Below are positions 12,401 through 23,484 of a DNA stretch of 64,000 nucleotides, one piece after another. The DNA is taken from NCBI RefSeq assembly GCF_020085105.1, contig NC_058043.1, forward strand, positions 14,603,167 to 14,667,166, given 5' to 3'. A program made the position numbers and the translations under genes. How positions within the stretch are numbered: the first letter of the stretch is position 1; every line of letters starts with the position of its first letter. The DNA is from Siniperca chuatsi. Lineage: Eukaryota > Chordata > Actinopteri > Centrarchiformes > Sinipercidae. The notes under the pieces were generated by a model that was not told the DNA's origin, did not search any database, and saw nothing but the letters and a program-made list of their open reading frames with translations.

Positions 12401-15400
12401 TCCATTATATCTATTTGTCGGTTAGCTGCTTGTCCATGTTGTTATAGTTTGTCTATGTTTGGAATACTAGGTTATCAGAATTTTTGAGACTGTTGCCCTT
12501 GACATATTAATGAATTTTGCAGTGTTTTCAGTTTGCAATTTGCTGATAACTTGCATTCAGCCTTAAACAACCCTCATTTTTAGAAGTGTTGGTAATTATT
12601 ATTAAGATCTTTTTTTTTTTAAGTTTTTTTTTTTATTTATTTGTCTGCTCAGTGTATATATGCACTTAGCACTTCTAAGTCTCTGAATTGCTGCCCATAC
12701 CTCTTCATTTGATTTCAGTGTAGTGAAATCAAATGAAGTGGTAATTCAATCTGATTATCAGGCAAATAGCTACTGTATATACACACATGTATGTTTACAT
12801 GTGTCAGTCTTTTCCACATGTTTAGAATTTTCAGTATTTGAAGAGGTGAAATTCAAAAGCTGCAACATCTGTGCACATCTGAGAGTCAGCTACAAAACAC
12901 GTTCACAAGCTGACTTCCAATTGGACAATTCGGTTTTCCATCTGTACAGTTGCATTTAAATTTTTCAGATCAGTCCAATCCACACAGAACTTTGAAAGCA
13001 AGATATTATAAGTAATAATTAAAAAAAAATGTTTTTGGGTGTAAGCAAATCTGTTTATCTATCCAAACTCTGTGTGTATATATACAGCATATACAGATAA
13101 ATATAGGATTATCCTCTCCATGATCTTATTTCTAGGTATGTCTGTTTTTATACTTTTAGTATTTATATCTAAATCTTTTGTTTTTTCTGCTGTATTTTAA
13201 AGGGGAAGTTTAAGTCTTTTAAAAATGTAACCCCTGGATGATAACTCATTGCAATCATGTCTTTGTCTTCACTTTTGCACCCATCAGGTGTGGCGCTGGC
13301 ATCCAGAACAGGCAACCTCAACACTTCAGAGATCATCACCCCCACTACACCCACCTCAAGCAGCCACAGCCGGCTGGGCGGAGCCCCCACACCTCACCTC
13401 ATCTCAGGGTTAGCCTGTGGTCATGGGATGGAGCCTGGGAAAAACAACGGGGGCCTCGTGGGACTCCTTGGCCCTCCTCCAAGGGAGGAACGAGGGCGTA
13501 AGAAGATCAAAGCAGAGAATGGGTCTTCTCTTTTGGTGGTGCCCTACCCGATCCTAGCCTCAGGCAACGACCAGTCCTGTGTCACCATCACTGCCAAAGA
13601 GGGAAAAACGTACAGGTAAGAAAGGACCATTTTTAATGCAGCTGCTCTCACTTGGTAGTGTCACATTTCTTCTTAAATAATAATGGTGGTAACCAGTATT
13701 ATTTTTAGATAGATGCATAGATAACAAAGGTACAGTGCTTCTGACTCGTGGCTCACAACAGTTAATTAGGAGTCCAGTAGATACAGCAGGTTTCAAATCT
13801 CCCTCTGTACAGCATCTGAAATACAGTGATTTGCAAAAACAATAGTTACATCTACAAAATAGAATACATAAAAGCAGCGAAAAAACATGTAACATATAGA
13901 ACAAGTATGGTAACAGAACATCATTGGAGTATAAAACACAGTACAGATGTTCATGGCATTATCTCTTGTCCTCACAGTATGCATGTCACCTTTTCTGGGG
14001 TCGAGTCATGACAAGATATTTACCAAACACAGACTCCGGTGGGGGAAGAAGTACTCAAATTCTCAAATGCAAGAAAACAATGCAAAAATACTTCATAATA
14101 AGTAAAAGTTTTGTATTCAAAATGTTACTTAAAGCCTCTATAATCAATTATTTATTATAACAATGGATCAAATGACAAGGTCAAATGTGAAAGGCGTCGC
14201 TCGTAGTGACAAACCCCAGAGAGAATTAGAACCTGGCTCTACAGTTCCTCTTGACTTCTTTCAGCTCATTGTTTTGGTTTTCCGGCCCACAACTTTTCTG
14301 TTTTGGTTCACTCCCACCATTCTTGTTTACAGCGAAAACTAGCTGGTGAACATAGTGGAGCATTTAGCAGCTGAAGAGCCAGATATTTCCCTCATGAGTT
14401 GGTCAGTGTTGTTTCAGTAATAATACAGAGGTATTGGCAGTTAAATATTAAAAGTAAATGTACTCACTATGAACTGATCATATGTTTTGTATATAATATA
14501 TTTAACTGCAGAGTGACTTGTAACTATAGATGCTATACAAATATAATGGAGTAAAAATTACAAGTTTAAAGTGGAAATTTAAAGTAACATGAAATGGAAA
14601 TACTTACTACAACTACTTCAAGAAATACTTAAGTACAGAACTTGGCTAGTTTCACCACTGACAGACACAATGCATCCACAAAATAACACAAAAAGTTTGA
14701 AATATATACACTTACTGCTTATAGGCATGCAGCCTTAAAGGTTCAGTGTGTAAGATTTAGGGGGCTCTTTTGCAGAATATGGCAAAAAGTATGTTTTCAT
14801 TAGTGTATAATCACCTGGAAATAAGAATCATTGTGTTTTCATTACCTTAGAATAAGCCGTTTTGGTTGCAATCTGCAATTTCACCGCTAGATGCCACTAA
14901 ATCCTACACACTGCTCCTTTTAAATTACCCACCTTTATTTAATGTTAAATTTCTTCTTGATGAATTGATAATGTTTTTGTCTACTTCGAATATCCAGGTT
15001 TTCCAGTGTTTCAACATTGTTACACACAATTGAAATTCTGAGAGTGAACAGATGTGCAAAGAGGAAGCAAACGCAAACATCTAGAAACTCAATCCTCGTA
15101 CAGTCAAAGTCAAAAGTGTTTCACAGGCTACACTTGGTCTTGCTCAATAATGCTGCTGGGAGCAGCATGCAATATATGCAGTAGGCACCACGTGTCCTGC
15201 TTGTCTCTCGGTGCGTCTTCTTTATGTGTGTCTTCTGTCTGTGTCAATGTGTTCTTGATGCAGGTGTAAAGTTTGTCCGCTGACCTTCTTCTCCAAGTCA
15301 GACATGCAGATCCACTCCAAAACACACACAGAGGCAAAGGCCCACAAGTGTCCTCACTGCACTAAGTCCTTTGCGAACGCATCTTACCTGGCCCAGCACC

Positions 15401-17100
15401 TGCGCATTCACCTGGGTGTCAAACCTTACCGCTGCTCCTACTGTGAGAAATGTTTTCGCCAGCTCTCACATCTGCAGCAGCACACCAGGTCTGATCTCTA
15501 CACTCATCACAGTGTGTTCAGGACAGTCATTATTGTAATTTTATTGTTATTCACCAAAGCTATGATGAGCATAAATTTATTCTGTTGTGCAGCATCAATC
15601 CTGCTTCAATAACATACTTTATAATCTTAGCAATCTTAGCCCACTATACTGTAATGTACGGTTTCCTAATGAGCATAAACATAGTGAGCTGTGGTGGAAT
15701 ATGATTGTAGTCTAAATGATTCGTGTAACATACTTGAGGTAATTTAAAAGTTTTTTTAGTTTTTAATTTTTAATTTTTTTTTCATTTAAAAAACTTACCT
15801 GCAGAGTCCAGCAGGGTAAAAAGTATGTTAATTTGTGTGTACAAGTAGATAGTTTCATTGAATTAATAATTTGTTCCCTCAAATTACTTAATTCAGTCCC
15901 TCATATTAAAGGGTCGGTTCACCCAAATTACAGAAAAAAACAACCTTTTTCCCCTCTTTTCACTTCCCTGTAGTGGTGGCTGATGTGGCCGTGGAGAAAG
16001 TTTGGGTTTTATGTAATAATCCACAGACCTCGTTATGAATAATTTTCCTGGAAACTCTTGTTACATAGAAATAGTCTCTGAAAACTACTCAGTTCCTCTT
16101 AACTTCTTTCACAACAGGCAGCTGTGTTCAGCAAAAATACTACCTGCTCAGCACCAAACAGCACACAGAGTTGGTGGAGACTAAAAACAGAGCTAAAAAA
16201 GAGCTTTTCCTAGCACGTTTTCCAGAAACTCACTTGTTCAGAAGAAATAGTCTCTATGAAAACTGCTGACAGTGTGATCTGTGAATTATCTAAAAATAAC
16301 ACTGATTCTGCAGAAGACAATGATATTAATACTAAACATAACAATTTTACTGTTTGTTGTTAAGACAAAATCAAAAACCACTGACTGCATTTTATTATTT
16401 CAGTGGATTGCAAGTTGTTGTTTTTTGCTTCCTGTCTGACCTGTTTGAAAAGAGTATCGGTTGGCTAATGTTTGCATAATTTTTTCTGTTTCAGAATCCA
16501 CACAGGCGATCGGCCGTATAAATGCGCCCATCCAGGCTGTGAAAAAGCTTTTACTCAGCTATCTAATCTGCAGGTAAACATGAACTTCTCTGCTCCTCTA
16601 CCTGTTTTACTACCCTGATCTTCCACACCTTGGATTGATCTGTGATAAGACTGTGAGGCAAATACCTTTAGCAATGCTGCATGACTCAGGTGACCCAGTT
16701 TGTCACTGTTTTCTTCTCCCTGCTGAAGTCTCACCAGAGGCAGCACAACAAAGACAAGCCCTTCAAATGTGCCAACTGTTACCGTGCCTATTCGGACTCT
16801 GCCTCACTGCAGATCCACCTGTCTGCACACGCCATCAAAAACGCCAAGGCCTACTGCTGCAGCATGTGCGGCAGGGCATACACCTCGGTGAGTTGGAAAT
16901 CCAAATTAAATTTAAAAATCTGAACTAACTGCAGCGGAGATGTCTAAAAGCGTTGTTTTCCTCTTGTTTTTGTTTTTCAGGAGACGTACCTTATGAAGCA
17001 CATGTCTAAACACACAATGGTGGAACATGTGCTTTCCCATCACTCCCCTCAGCACAGGACAGAGTCTCCCACCATCCCTATACGGATCTCACTCATCTGA
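9408..17100 (+). CDS. znf362: Zinc finger protein 362, six C2H2 fingers
   Basis: A nuclear C2H2 DNA-binding protein of the ZNF362/ZNF384 group, related to Drosophila rotund/squeeze. Coding exons are 9408-9470, 10568-10808, 12007-12132, 13288-13615, 15264-15488, 16495-16573, 16729-16887 and 16981-17100. They sum to 447 codons including TGA. The ATG follows an acceptor (TTTCAG|G) at 9407. The N-terminus (MAEPRFNNPYFWPPPP) and the block LDNLVLINKIKEQLMAEKIR match ZNF362 rather than ZNF384, as I recall those sequences. A basic RGRKKIKAEN stretch precedes the fingers. Six fingers follow, from CKVC...H (exon 5) to CSMC...H (exons 7-8), joined by linkers such as HTGDRPYKC and HNKDKPFKC. The C-terminus is SHHSPQ...PIRISLI-like. 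The 126-base exon 3 is symmetric in phase (1-1). The a3galt2 gene downstream matches human ZNF362-A3GALT2 order. Confidence 0.93.
9890..10128. repeat. Percomorph-type interspersed repeat (family E)
   Basis: It contains the characteristic run GCCAGGCTAGCTTTTTCCCC, then TTTCCAGTCTTTGTGCTAAG and AACTGGCTGCTGGCTCTAGC, and ends in ATATCAAACTATTCTTTTAA. I recognise this as a very abundant short repeat of spiny-rayed fish genomes. It lies in znf362 intron 1 and has no coding potential. Confidence 0.55.
10130..10412. mobile_element. hAT-like MITE family H, near-complete copy
   Basis: The element starts CAGTGGTTCCCAACCTGGGG and ends AGGTCGGGAACCACTGG, so its ends are inverted copies of each other. 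The interior carries GGGGTCAC-type blocks and no ORF. It is about 280 bp, inside znf362 intron 1. Related copies are at 9080-9295, 19940-20258 and 59168-59450. The assignment to hAT is inferred from size and structure; I could not verify an 8-bp target-site duplication. Confidence 0.65.
11130..11312 (+). repeat. tRNA-derived SINE
   Basis: The head has GGGGTTATGGTGCTGACCGA and CTGGTTCATGTCC, which resembles a pol III B box (GGTTCGANTCC). A pyrimidine-rich TTTCCCATCTCTCTCTTCCT body follows, then an A-rich tail (AAAAAATAAAAAAT). This layout fits a teleost tRNA-headed SINE in plus orientation, within znf362 intron 2. Confidence 0.5.
11728..11772. repeat. (ATT)n microsatellite
   Basis: Roughly 15 ATT units with one interruption (TTGTTATT) lie in znf362 intron 2. 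There is no other signal here. Confidence 0.85.
14026..14668. mobile_element. MITE family B carrying a nested family A repeat
   Basis: The outer ends are inverted-like: CCGGTGGGGGAAGAAGTACT on the left, and AATACTTAAGTACAGAACTT then AGTTTCACCACTGAC on the right. These are the ends of the common fish repeat that reads 'accaccactg...agtacttaag'. Inside, at about 14144-14413, lies a family A repeat (other copies at 16070-16262, 19326-19735 and 63790-64000), so this is an insertion into an insertion. It sits in znf362 intron 4. Confidence 0.5.
14736..14926. mobile_element. Short MITE with ~24-bp terminal inverted repeats
   Basis: It starts AAAGGTTCAGTGTGTAAGAT followed by TTAG, and ends CTAAATCCTACACACTGCTC followed by CTTTT. 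The two ends are reverse complements with a few mismatches. The interior holds CACCGCTAGATGCCACTAAA. It is about 190 bp, non-coding, in znf362 intron 4. Confidence 0.7.
15905..16262. repeat. Family C fragment adjoining a family A fragment
   Basis: The first part begins TTAAAGGGTCGGTTCACCCA, a block also seen reverse-complemented near 59060-59095 (family C). From about 16070 the sequence matches family A: GGCAGCTGTGTTCAGCAAAA, then ACTACCTGCTCAGCACCAAA, as at 19548-19610. Both lie in znf362 intron 5. Confidence 0.45.
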
Positions 17101-18280
17101 GCTCCTCACCCGTCTCTTGTCAGAGACGTTTCCTGTAATATCTGCGCTCCTCTGATGGACTTGAAATGTGCCAGATTGTACAAGTATCTTGTGAAGAGGT
17201 GCTCTTTGAATGAGTATATCCTCCTTTCCTTTCTTGCTGACCATATAGTATTATCGGGGACATCCAAAGATGACTTCTCAGCACTTTCAGGCCTGGACAG
17301 GCCTATTAATTTCTCTTTTTATGTGACTTCACAGGGGGAAAAAAGTATTGTTCCGGGCAGCTACATGGAAAATCTTTTTAAACTTTTGTTGTTATAACAG
17401 ATTACATTGTCTTTTTTATATGGTCCTTTACTTTCTTTACTTATGTCTTTGCAAAAATGAATATATTTACATCAGAAATAGTCTTCCGTTAGCTGGGTTG
17501 CCAAGTGAACATAAAGGTGAATGCTTAGATAAAGTGTATTCATGTATATCGTACCACTTTTTATGTGTGTGTCTGTAATGTTTCACCAATCACATGGCCA
17601 TACATTTTTTGCTCTGTTGCCAACATCACCCTGACCAGGATGTGTGACTCATAATTAGAAGGATGGATATATTTTCTTTTTCATATATTTTGTAATGTTA
17701 TAAAATATGCTCAAGGCAGTCCTCAAGCTTAACCTGGACAAGTTTAAAAAGTGCTTTGGGTCTGCTAGAACTGTTAGTGTTTAATAAAAAGACACAGACC
17801 ACTCAAAAACTGAAATTGAAACTTTAATTGATGCAATAAATGTGAGAGCTTTCAAGTACTTTAAGTACAGAAAGTGTTTCAAAAATGTGTTTTTGTCAAA
17901 TTCTGTCAAAACCCCCTGAAAATATAATAATTTATTTATGTGCATTAATCTTTGACAAATTCACCACAATATTTATGATTATTATGTCAATATTAGATTG
18001 AACAATGCACTCCCAGTACTTTTTTGTCCTCTTTGTATTTGATTGGGTGTGCAAATAAATAAATGTAGCGGCAAGACTGAAATGTTACACCACCACTCTG
18101 CTGCTGCCACATAATGGTGTGTTACCTTCCATTAATGGGTTCTTGTGTAACTGAGGTATCACTCTCGTTTTATGAATGAACACTTTGCCATTTTATATGC
18201 ATTTAAGCCTTAACTTTGTCCACGCTGTTGTTTTATCACTTTACATTTGCCTTTTATGTCATTGCATGATGTATACTGTA

Positions 18281-18286
18281 AATAAA
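18281..18286 (+). terminator. znf362: znf362 poly(A) signal
   Basis: A canonical AATAAA lies about 1.18 kb after the stop codon, in an AT-rich 3' UTR that also holds earlier AATAAA-like sites near 18055. It is followed by a T-rich stretch at 18338-18347. This is the most likely end of the znf362 transcript. Confidence 0.55.
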
Positions 18287-19325
18287 GTATATTAACTGTC
18301 AACCTGTTTTATAATAAATAATTCTATAATTACAAGTCTTTTTTTTCTGGCTGCACATAAAAAAGTCAAAGCTTGCAAGTAAATACTTTCACATATATGA
18401 TGACTCTGATGCTTTGTTTGCACATGGGAGAAGCTTGCCCTCAGGGCCTTACTACTTGGTTAGGATTAGAAAAAAAGAAAGCACTGGCAGAACGCCTTCC
18501 TGCCAGAAGTCCCTGAAGGCTTACTTCTCTTGTGTGTGCTTTGTTATTGAGTGGAGGAAGCTATTCCTTAAAAATGTCACTGTCTGTAAAGGAGATGACT
18601 GTACTACAAAACAATATAAACTATGACAAGATAAAGGACGCTCTTTCAGCAACCTTCTTAATGCTGATAAATAATATGTCATACAATATCTCATTAGATT
18701 AGATCCTTTCTGTGGTGCCACAAGTGTTGGGTATCTCTTTTCACTCAACACAAAAGTGTACAGTTGCCCCAGTAGATATGTTCGTAGGGAAATGTGATTC
18801 AAAGCTCAGGACTCGACATGACTCTTGTTACTTCTCACCTTAATGTTGAACATTGAAAGCGACAAGGAAGTTGGCTTCAGTGAAGAACGAGACACCAGAG
18901 ATAAACAAATTGCTATTAATATGATGCAGATGATGTGAGACTAACACATTCAGTTACATAATAGGACGTTCAGTTTGATGACAGGTGAGTAGAAAATGAG
19001 AAATTGTACTTTGCATTTTGGTGCACACGGGCACAAATAGCCTACTTCCACAGACCGGAGCCTGTATGTATGGAGCCCCAAAGTGGCATTATGACATAAA
19101 AAGTGAGTATCACTAGGAAAAATTACATTATGAAATAATTTAGTAATTTTTGAAAAAGGGGCATTTTGAAATATAAATGTAGTGAAATAACTTCAATAAA
19201 GCTATGTTAATAATATAAGAATTATCAAACATTTCATAATATTAAGTTGAGTTTTAATGATTTCTTGAATCATATTTTACACAATTTATTCATGTGACTA
19301 ATTGTTCCATAAAAGCTTATTTATT

Positions 19326-19735
19326 CATTTAAAGCGGCTATAATCGCTATTTTTATAATGATAATAATATATCAAATAATGTGACAGTGTGACTTGTAGT
19401 GATGAACCACAGAAAATGATCACCTAAAACTACAGCTTTCCTTTGCTTTACGGACCTTTATATTGAGTATCAGCTCATTATTTAGCTGTCTGGCTCACAA
19501 CTTCACTGTTTTGGTTCACTCTTACCGCTCTCATAGAATCGTTTTCAGCAGGCAGCTGTTTCCAGCGAAAAAGCTCTAAAAACCCACTGTACACTACCTG
19601 CTCACCACCAAACGGCAGTCAGACACAGTTAGCGACTAGCTGGTGAACATAGTGGAGCATTTATCAGCTGAAGAGCCAGATGTTTCCCTCTGGAGTTGGT
19701 GAAGACTAAACACAGAGCTAAAAAAGAGTGAATAA
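19326..19735. repeat. Interspersed repeat family A, longest copy
   Basis: It starts TTTAAAGCGGCTATAATCGC and continues through GTGACTTGTAGTGATGAACC, TTTTGGTTCACTCTTACCGC, GGCAGCTGTTTCCAGCGAAA and AGCTGGTGAACATAGTGGAG, to GTGAAGACTAAACACAGAGC. The same blocks occur in order at 14144-14413 and 63790-64000, and partly at 16070-16262. There is no ORF or obvious pol III promoter, so its class is unknown to me. Confidence 0.6.
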
Positions 19736-19939
19736 CACGACCAGAAACACAACATCCAAATGAACGCTAATGTTGCTCCGTAACTTCTATGTAAATAAGC
19801 AGCTGTTTGCTAACATGTTCACCATAATAACTTAAAAGGTGATGATACGTGCATGTTGTACAACTTGTTTCTGCTGTCAAAAAGAAATCTGTTATTTCAG
19901 ATAAAACATATGATGATCTTAAAACATATAATGCATTGA

Positions 19940-20258
19940 TTAAATCAGAGGTTCCCAAACGTTTTGGCTTGTGATCTCTTACAAAAACGCAGTGTCTAGT
20001 TGTGGAACCTTTTTACATTTGAGATGTCTATGAGTTGTTTGCAGTTCCACCAAAGAGACATTTCCTCTCTAAACTTCTCAGATGATTTCATTTAAATAAT
20101 TTCACAAAAAAGCAAAGATTAGCAAAAACTTTCTACAAATTTGTGTAACACAACTTTGTTTTTTTCTTTTGCACCCCATCAATCATTTCACGATCCTTCC
20201 ATTTTATCTTATGACTCTTTGGAGGGGGCCCGAACCCCAGGTTGGGAATCACTGGACT
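19940..20258. repeat. hAT-like MITE family H, copy
   Basis: It begins AGAGGTTCCCAAACGTTTTG and ends CCCAGGTTGGGAATCACTGG, the inverted ends seen at 10130-10412 and 59168-59450. The interior is diverged and AT-rich. Confidence 0.55.
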
Positions 20259-20828
20259 AAACTACCTGACTGTATATAAACTAGCTCCACCTTGAGCAGC
20301 TACAACAGTAAAATGCTGCTTACAAGTTGATGCATCAGTATTAACAATCCAACAATGTCAGATATAATTATTTATCAGTCACAAGGGCCAATTTTCTGCA
20401 AAACATGTACTTTTATGTTTCATACTCAGGATCAACTTTTGTACCTGAACACGGACAACATTTGTCTGCCAACAGTAATACTTTGTCACTCATTATACAA
20501 TGACCGTAAAAATCACTAACAACAGGTAGCATTACGATTAGTGTCACTTTTGTCTTTGTAAAAGTATCTTTTGTTTATTTATGTAGCATAAACCAGGATT
20601 CCATTACAACAAAAATAAGGTCACTTCTTTATTGCATAGATTGTGCTACCTTACAGTATATGTCACAGAAATGAAGCTGAAATGCTTCAACATGCTTCAG
20701 TAGCCTTTCTATATTTGCCATTTTGGATAGAGTAATTCCAAGTGCACAAAATGAGTAAATAAAGTAATTCCAGTAATATAACACAAAACTATACATATTC
20801 ACTATACATACAGATATAGAAATACAGT

Positions 20829-21210
20829 AGTGCTTGTCAACCCAATCTTTTGCATTTGGCCAGAAGTTATCATCCACATCTGTGCCAATCCCTGGCAATT
20901 TCCTGCAGATATGCCCAGAAATCCAGCATTCATTGTGTCCAAGAGGGACATCTGATCATGTGGCTAGTGGTCATAAACTTTCCAGCTCTATGAGGAAAAG
21001 ATTTCCTCTGTGGGGTTGAAGAATGGAGAGTAAGGTGGAAGGAAAAGTGATATCCTCCTGAGACAAGCTGTAAACAACTCTGACTGGAAGATATGGTGAA
21101 ACATCATCCCATACACTTACAAAACATTCTGGAATCTGCCTCACCTGCCCCCTTTCCTCACCTGGCACAAGTCTTTCATAGAGGTCATCAAGGAATGAAA
21201 TGAGGCACTC
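20829..21210 (-). pseudogene. Relic of a DDE (Tc1/mariner-IS630-like) transposase, C-terminal part
   Basis: On the minus strand, the translations LDDLYERLVPGEERGQV (around 21190-21140) and TDVDDNFWPNAKDWVDKHY (around 20885-20829) resemble the C-terminal part of DDE-superfamily transposases widespread in fish, as I recall them. The frame is broken between the two blocks, and upstream catalytic residues were not found. It is a dead fragment. The assignment is from memory of family motifs. Confidence 0.45.
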
Positions 21211-22040
21211 AGTGTGCCAGTTAGGAGTTTATGCGTTTTATTTTTTTATTTATTTGTGTTTTAGTTGTAAATGTAACGGTTTTGACAATATATGACGTGC
21301 AAAAGAGTTTTAGTGGTGGTTGAGTTTGAGTGAGAAAACAGTTCATGAAATTGTAGAAATCTTCACCTCACTGTCTTCAAGTAGAGAGAAGAGTTGGTTT
21401 GAAAGAGGAGTCAAAGAAGCCATTTTGTGAAAAAAGAAAACCCCTCTTTGAACAGAAATGGTAGTCTGAGACTCATTCTGCCCAACGTTTACCACAGTGT
21501 TTTAACACCTTGGTCAAGCCAATCATATGCTAATCAGGTACTTAACAGTGATGAGGGAGGTGCAGCCAGAAAACAATAGGCCTGATTACTGGGCCATCAT
21601 GGAAACAAAGAAGGTCAGTTTCAGGTGAAACTAGGCAGGGTAAGCAGCACTCAGGAAGATTCCTCGCTGAGGGCAGGGCTTACACAACACAGAGCAGCTT
21701 AAATTTCTGAGTTCTTGAACCATTTTCACAATTGAGAATGACTTCCGGATGGGAGCCAAAATGTCTTGAATTTGAAAACATTGTCCAGATGACTATGACT
21801 GAAACCTTTTCTACAATGGAACACTCCTGGACGAATGATGTGAACAACAGAGCGTTTCACTCATCAGGGAACTGCCAACCTGCATGTTGGAACAGGCCCC
21901 AGGTATTGTCCTGCAGTGAATACAGTGAGACTCCTTTCTATATGCAGGCCAGAGTGGTCCCGTCTACAACTGTAGACAACATGACAGTTAGGGCTTCTCA
22001 ACTCTTTGGGTCAAGTTCTTAGTTTTATCTTTTAGAGCCC
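21210..22040. other. Unassigned sequence between transposase relic and retroviral integrase
   Basis: An AT-rich stretch (21235-21260) is followed by unique-looking sequence. A 96-codon open frame at 21732-22022 on the plus strand lacks any recognisable motif. The position downstream of the minus-strand integrase is where an envelope gene or 3' LTR would be expected, but I recognise neither. Confidence 0.35.
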
Positions 22041-22646
22041 TTACTCGTGTTCAGCCAATTCAGTTCTAACCTCCGCTAATGTGCGTGAGGGTGGTGGGGC
22101 TGGTACACAATATGTCAAGTGGTACCAAATTACTCCAGCTTTTCTTTTTACCTGGACTGTGTGGGAGGTACACTCAACCACTTCATAAGGTCCTGTCCAC
22201 CTGGGATCAGTCCACTTTCTCTTATGAACTTTCACTCGTACCCAATCCCCTACCTGTACTGCTGGAGTCTCGGTGATGGTTGCTTCGGGTTCAGCCAGCT
22301 CTACCTGTTTACACAAAACTCGGGACAAGTTAGTCAATGTAGTCATGTAATCGTCACAGTCAATCTGCCAGACATCCAGAGGGGGCATATGACCTCCCTT
22401 CCTGGGTGGCCCTGGCATTGGCCTACCTGTCAGCAACTCATGAGGTGTCAAGTGTATCTTGGCCCCTAGGGAGGTTATCACGAACATAAGTGCCAAAGGC
22501 AGTGCATCCACCCAACTGAGCTTTGTGCCAAAACAGATTTTAGCGATCTTTCTTTTCAGAGTCCGGTTGGCTCTTTCCACCAAACCTTGCGATGCAGGAT
22601 GATACACTGCTCCAAATCTATGTGTTATTCCCAGTGCTTTTTCCAC
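22041..22646 (-). pseudogene. Retroviral-type integrase, C-terminal half (relic)
   Basis: An open frame of 201 codons carries motifs typical of the second half of a retroviral integrase. There is an [16 protein letters not shown] block, which holds the expected core-domain glutamate, and then a C-terminal SH3-like region around [20 protein letters not shown] and GPYEVVE. The sequence between this frame and the upstream core fragment (22647-22726) contains stops, so the original gene is interrupted here. Confidence 0.75.
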
Positions 22647-22726
22647 CTCCCCGAGCTGTTTGTTACTGAAATGTGAGTCGTATCTGAGCGTACACTACGT
22701 GGGACCCCATATCATATTAGCTCATT

Positions 22727-23313
22727 TTACCATTTTACTACTACATCTGCTGACTCTTTCTTGCATGGTATTGCCTCTACCCACTTGGTGAATCTGTCCA
22801 CCATCACCAGCAAGTAAGGGTAGCCTTTTGTATAGTTGGCTGGGCGGATCCCTGGAGGTGCTGATGGGGAAACTGGCAGCACAGTTGCTGTTGCTGAAGC
22901 TGCTGCTGACCCCTCCTTTTTTTTTTTCTTCGCCTTCCAATGGCTCTTGCCTGCTGCTGTCATTATTGCACAAATGGCTGTGGTGGTCACATCTTTGTCT
23001 CTAGCTATTTCCAGTCTCCTGTATGCCATTCCCCATTTATGGCTTCCTGCCATCTCCCAATCACAAAGGGCTTCTCTATGATTTGCAGCTGCGGCAGTCA
23101 CCATGCACATGATCACTTGAAGGGTGGGCAGCTCAGCTTCCTGGTTGCTGGTGAGGAGACCTTGTCTCTCCCATTTCTCCCACAACTTTTCCACTGCTTT
23201 CTTTGTCTGTCCCTTGTCTTTTTTACCTACTTTCCCCTCTAGCTTTTGTATCATATGTGCCTTTAACTGGCCCAAACTCATAGGCTGATCTCCCATTATG
23301 TACACATATCCTT
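22727..23313 (-). pseudogene. Gag-like start fused to integrase core fragment by deletion
   Basis: The open frame runs through a start codon near 23300 (MGDQPMSLGQLKAH), a charged Lys/Glu-rich matrix-like region, a Lys-rich stretch, and then without a break into YPYLLVMVDRFTKWVEA, which is integrase core. A normal element has several kilobases of gag-pro-pol between these parts, so an internal deletion joined them, near 22860. The segment of core carrying the first catalytic aspartate appears to have been removed. The fusion is a relic, and nothing suggests that it is expressed. Confidence 0.6.
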
Positions 23314-23370
23314 TTAATATTTTCAAATAGATCATACAACCCAAACCAATGTATTTTAAGATTAAAATCA

Positions 23371-23484
23371 TAAACCACACAATCCACAACTTTAAGACCA
23401 TAAACTAAACAATCCACAACTTTAAGACCATAAACTAAACAATCCACAACTTTAAGACCATAAACTACACAATCCACAACTTTC
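23371..23484. repeat. 30-bp tandem repeat, about 3.8 copies
   Basis: The unit (AATCCACAACTTTAAGACCA plus a TAAACTAAAC-type decamer) repeats head to tail with only one or two differences between units. Because 30 is divisible by three it produces a repetitive open frame on the minus strand that is not a gene. It lies in the retroviral leader region. Confidence 0.9.

Larger units (their letters stand above)
18300..20825. other. Gene-free interval with repeat copies
   Basis: No exon is supported. The recognisable contents are a family A repeat at 19326-19735, a hAT-like family H copy at 19940-20258, and a segment at 20285-20570 (ACAACAGTAAAATGCTGCTT and neighbours) that recurs at 48288-48310 within a family B copy. 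The remainder is AT-rich sequence in which I see nothing. Confidence 0.5.

Noticed and set aside
13560-13904. 114-codon minus-strand ORF opposite znf362 exon 4
   Set aside because: It overlaps a well-supported coding exon in the opposite strand and its sequence has no recognisable domain; it is a shadow frame.
22119-22469. 116-codon plus-strand ORF
   Set aside because: It is the antisense of the integrase relic on the minus strand, and its motifs are those of the reverse frame.
23223-23477. Repetitive VYGLKVVDCL open frame, and a possible CRISPR-like array
   Set aside because: The 30-bp units are contiguous with no spacers, in a vertebrate genome and within a retroviral leader; it is a minisatellite.
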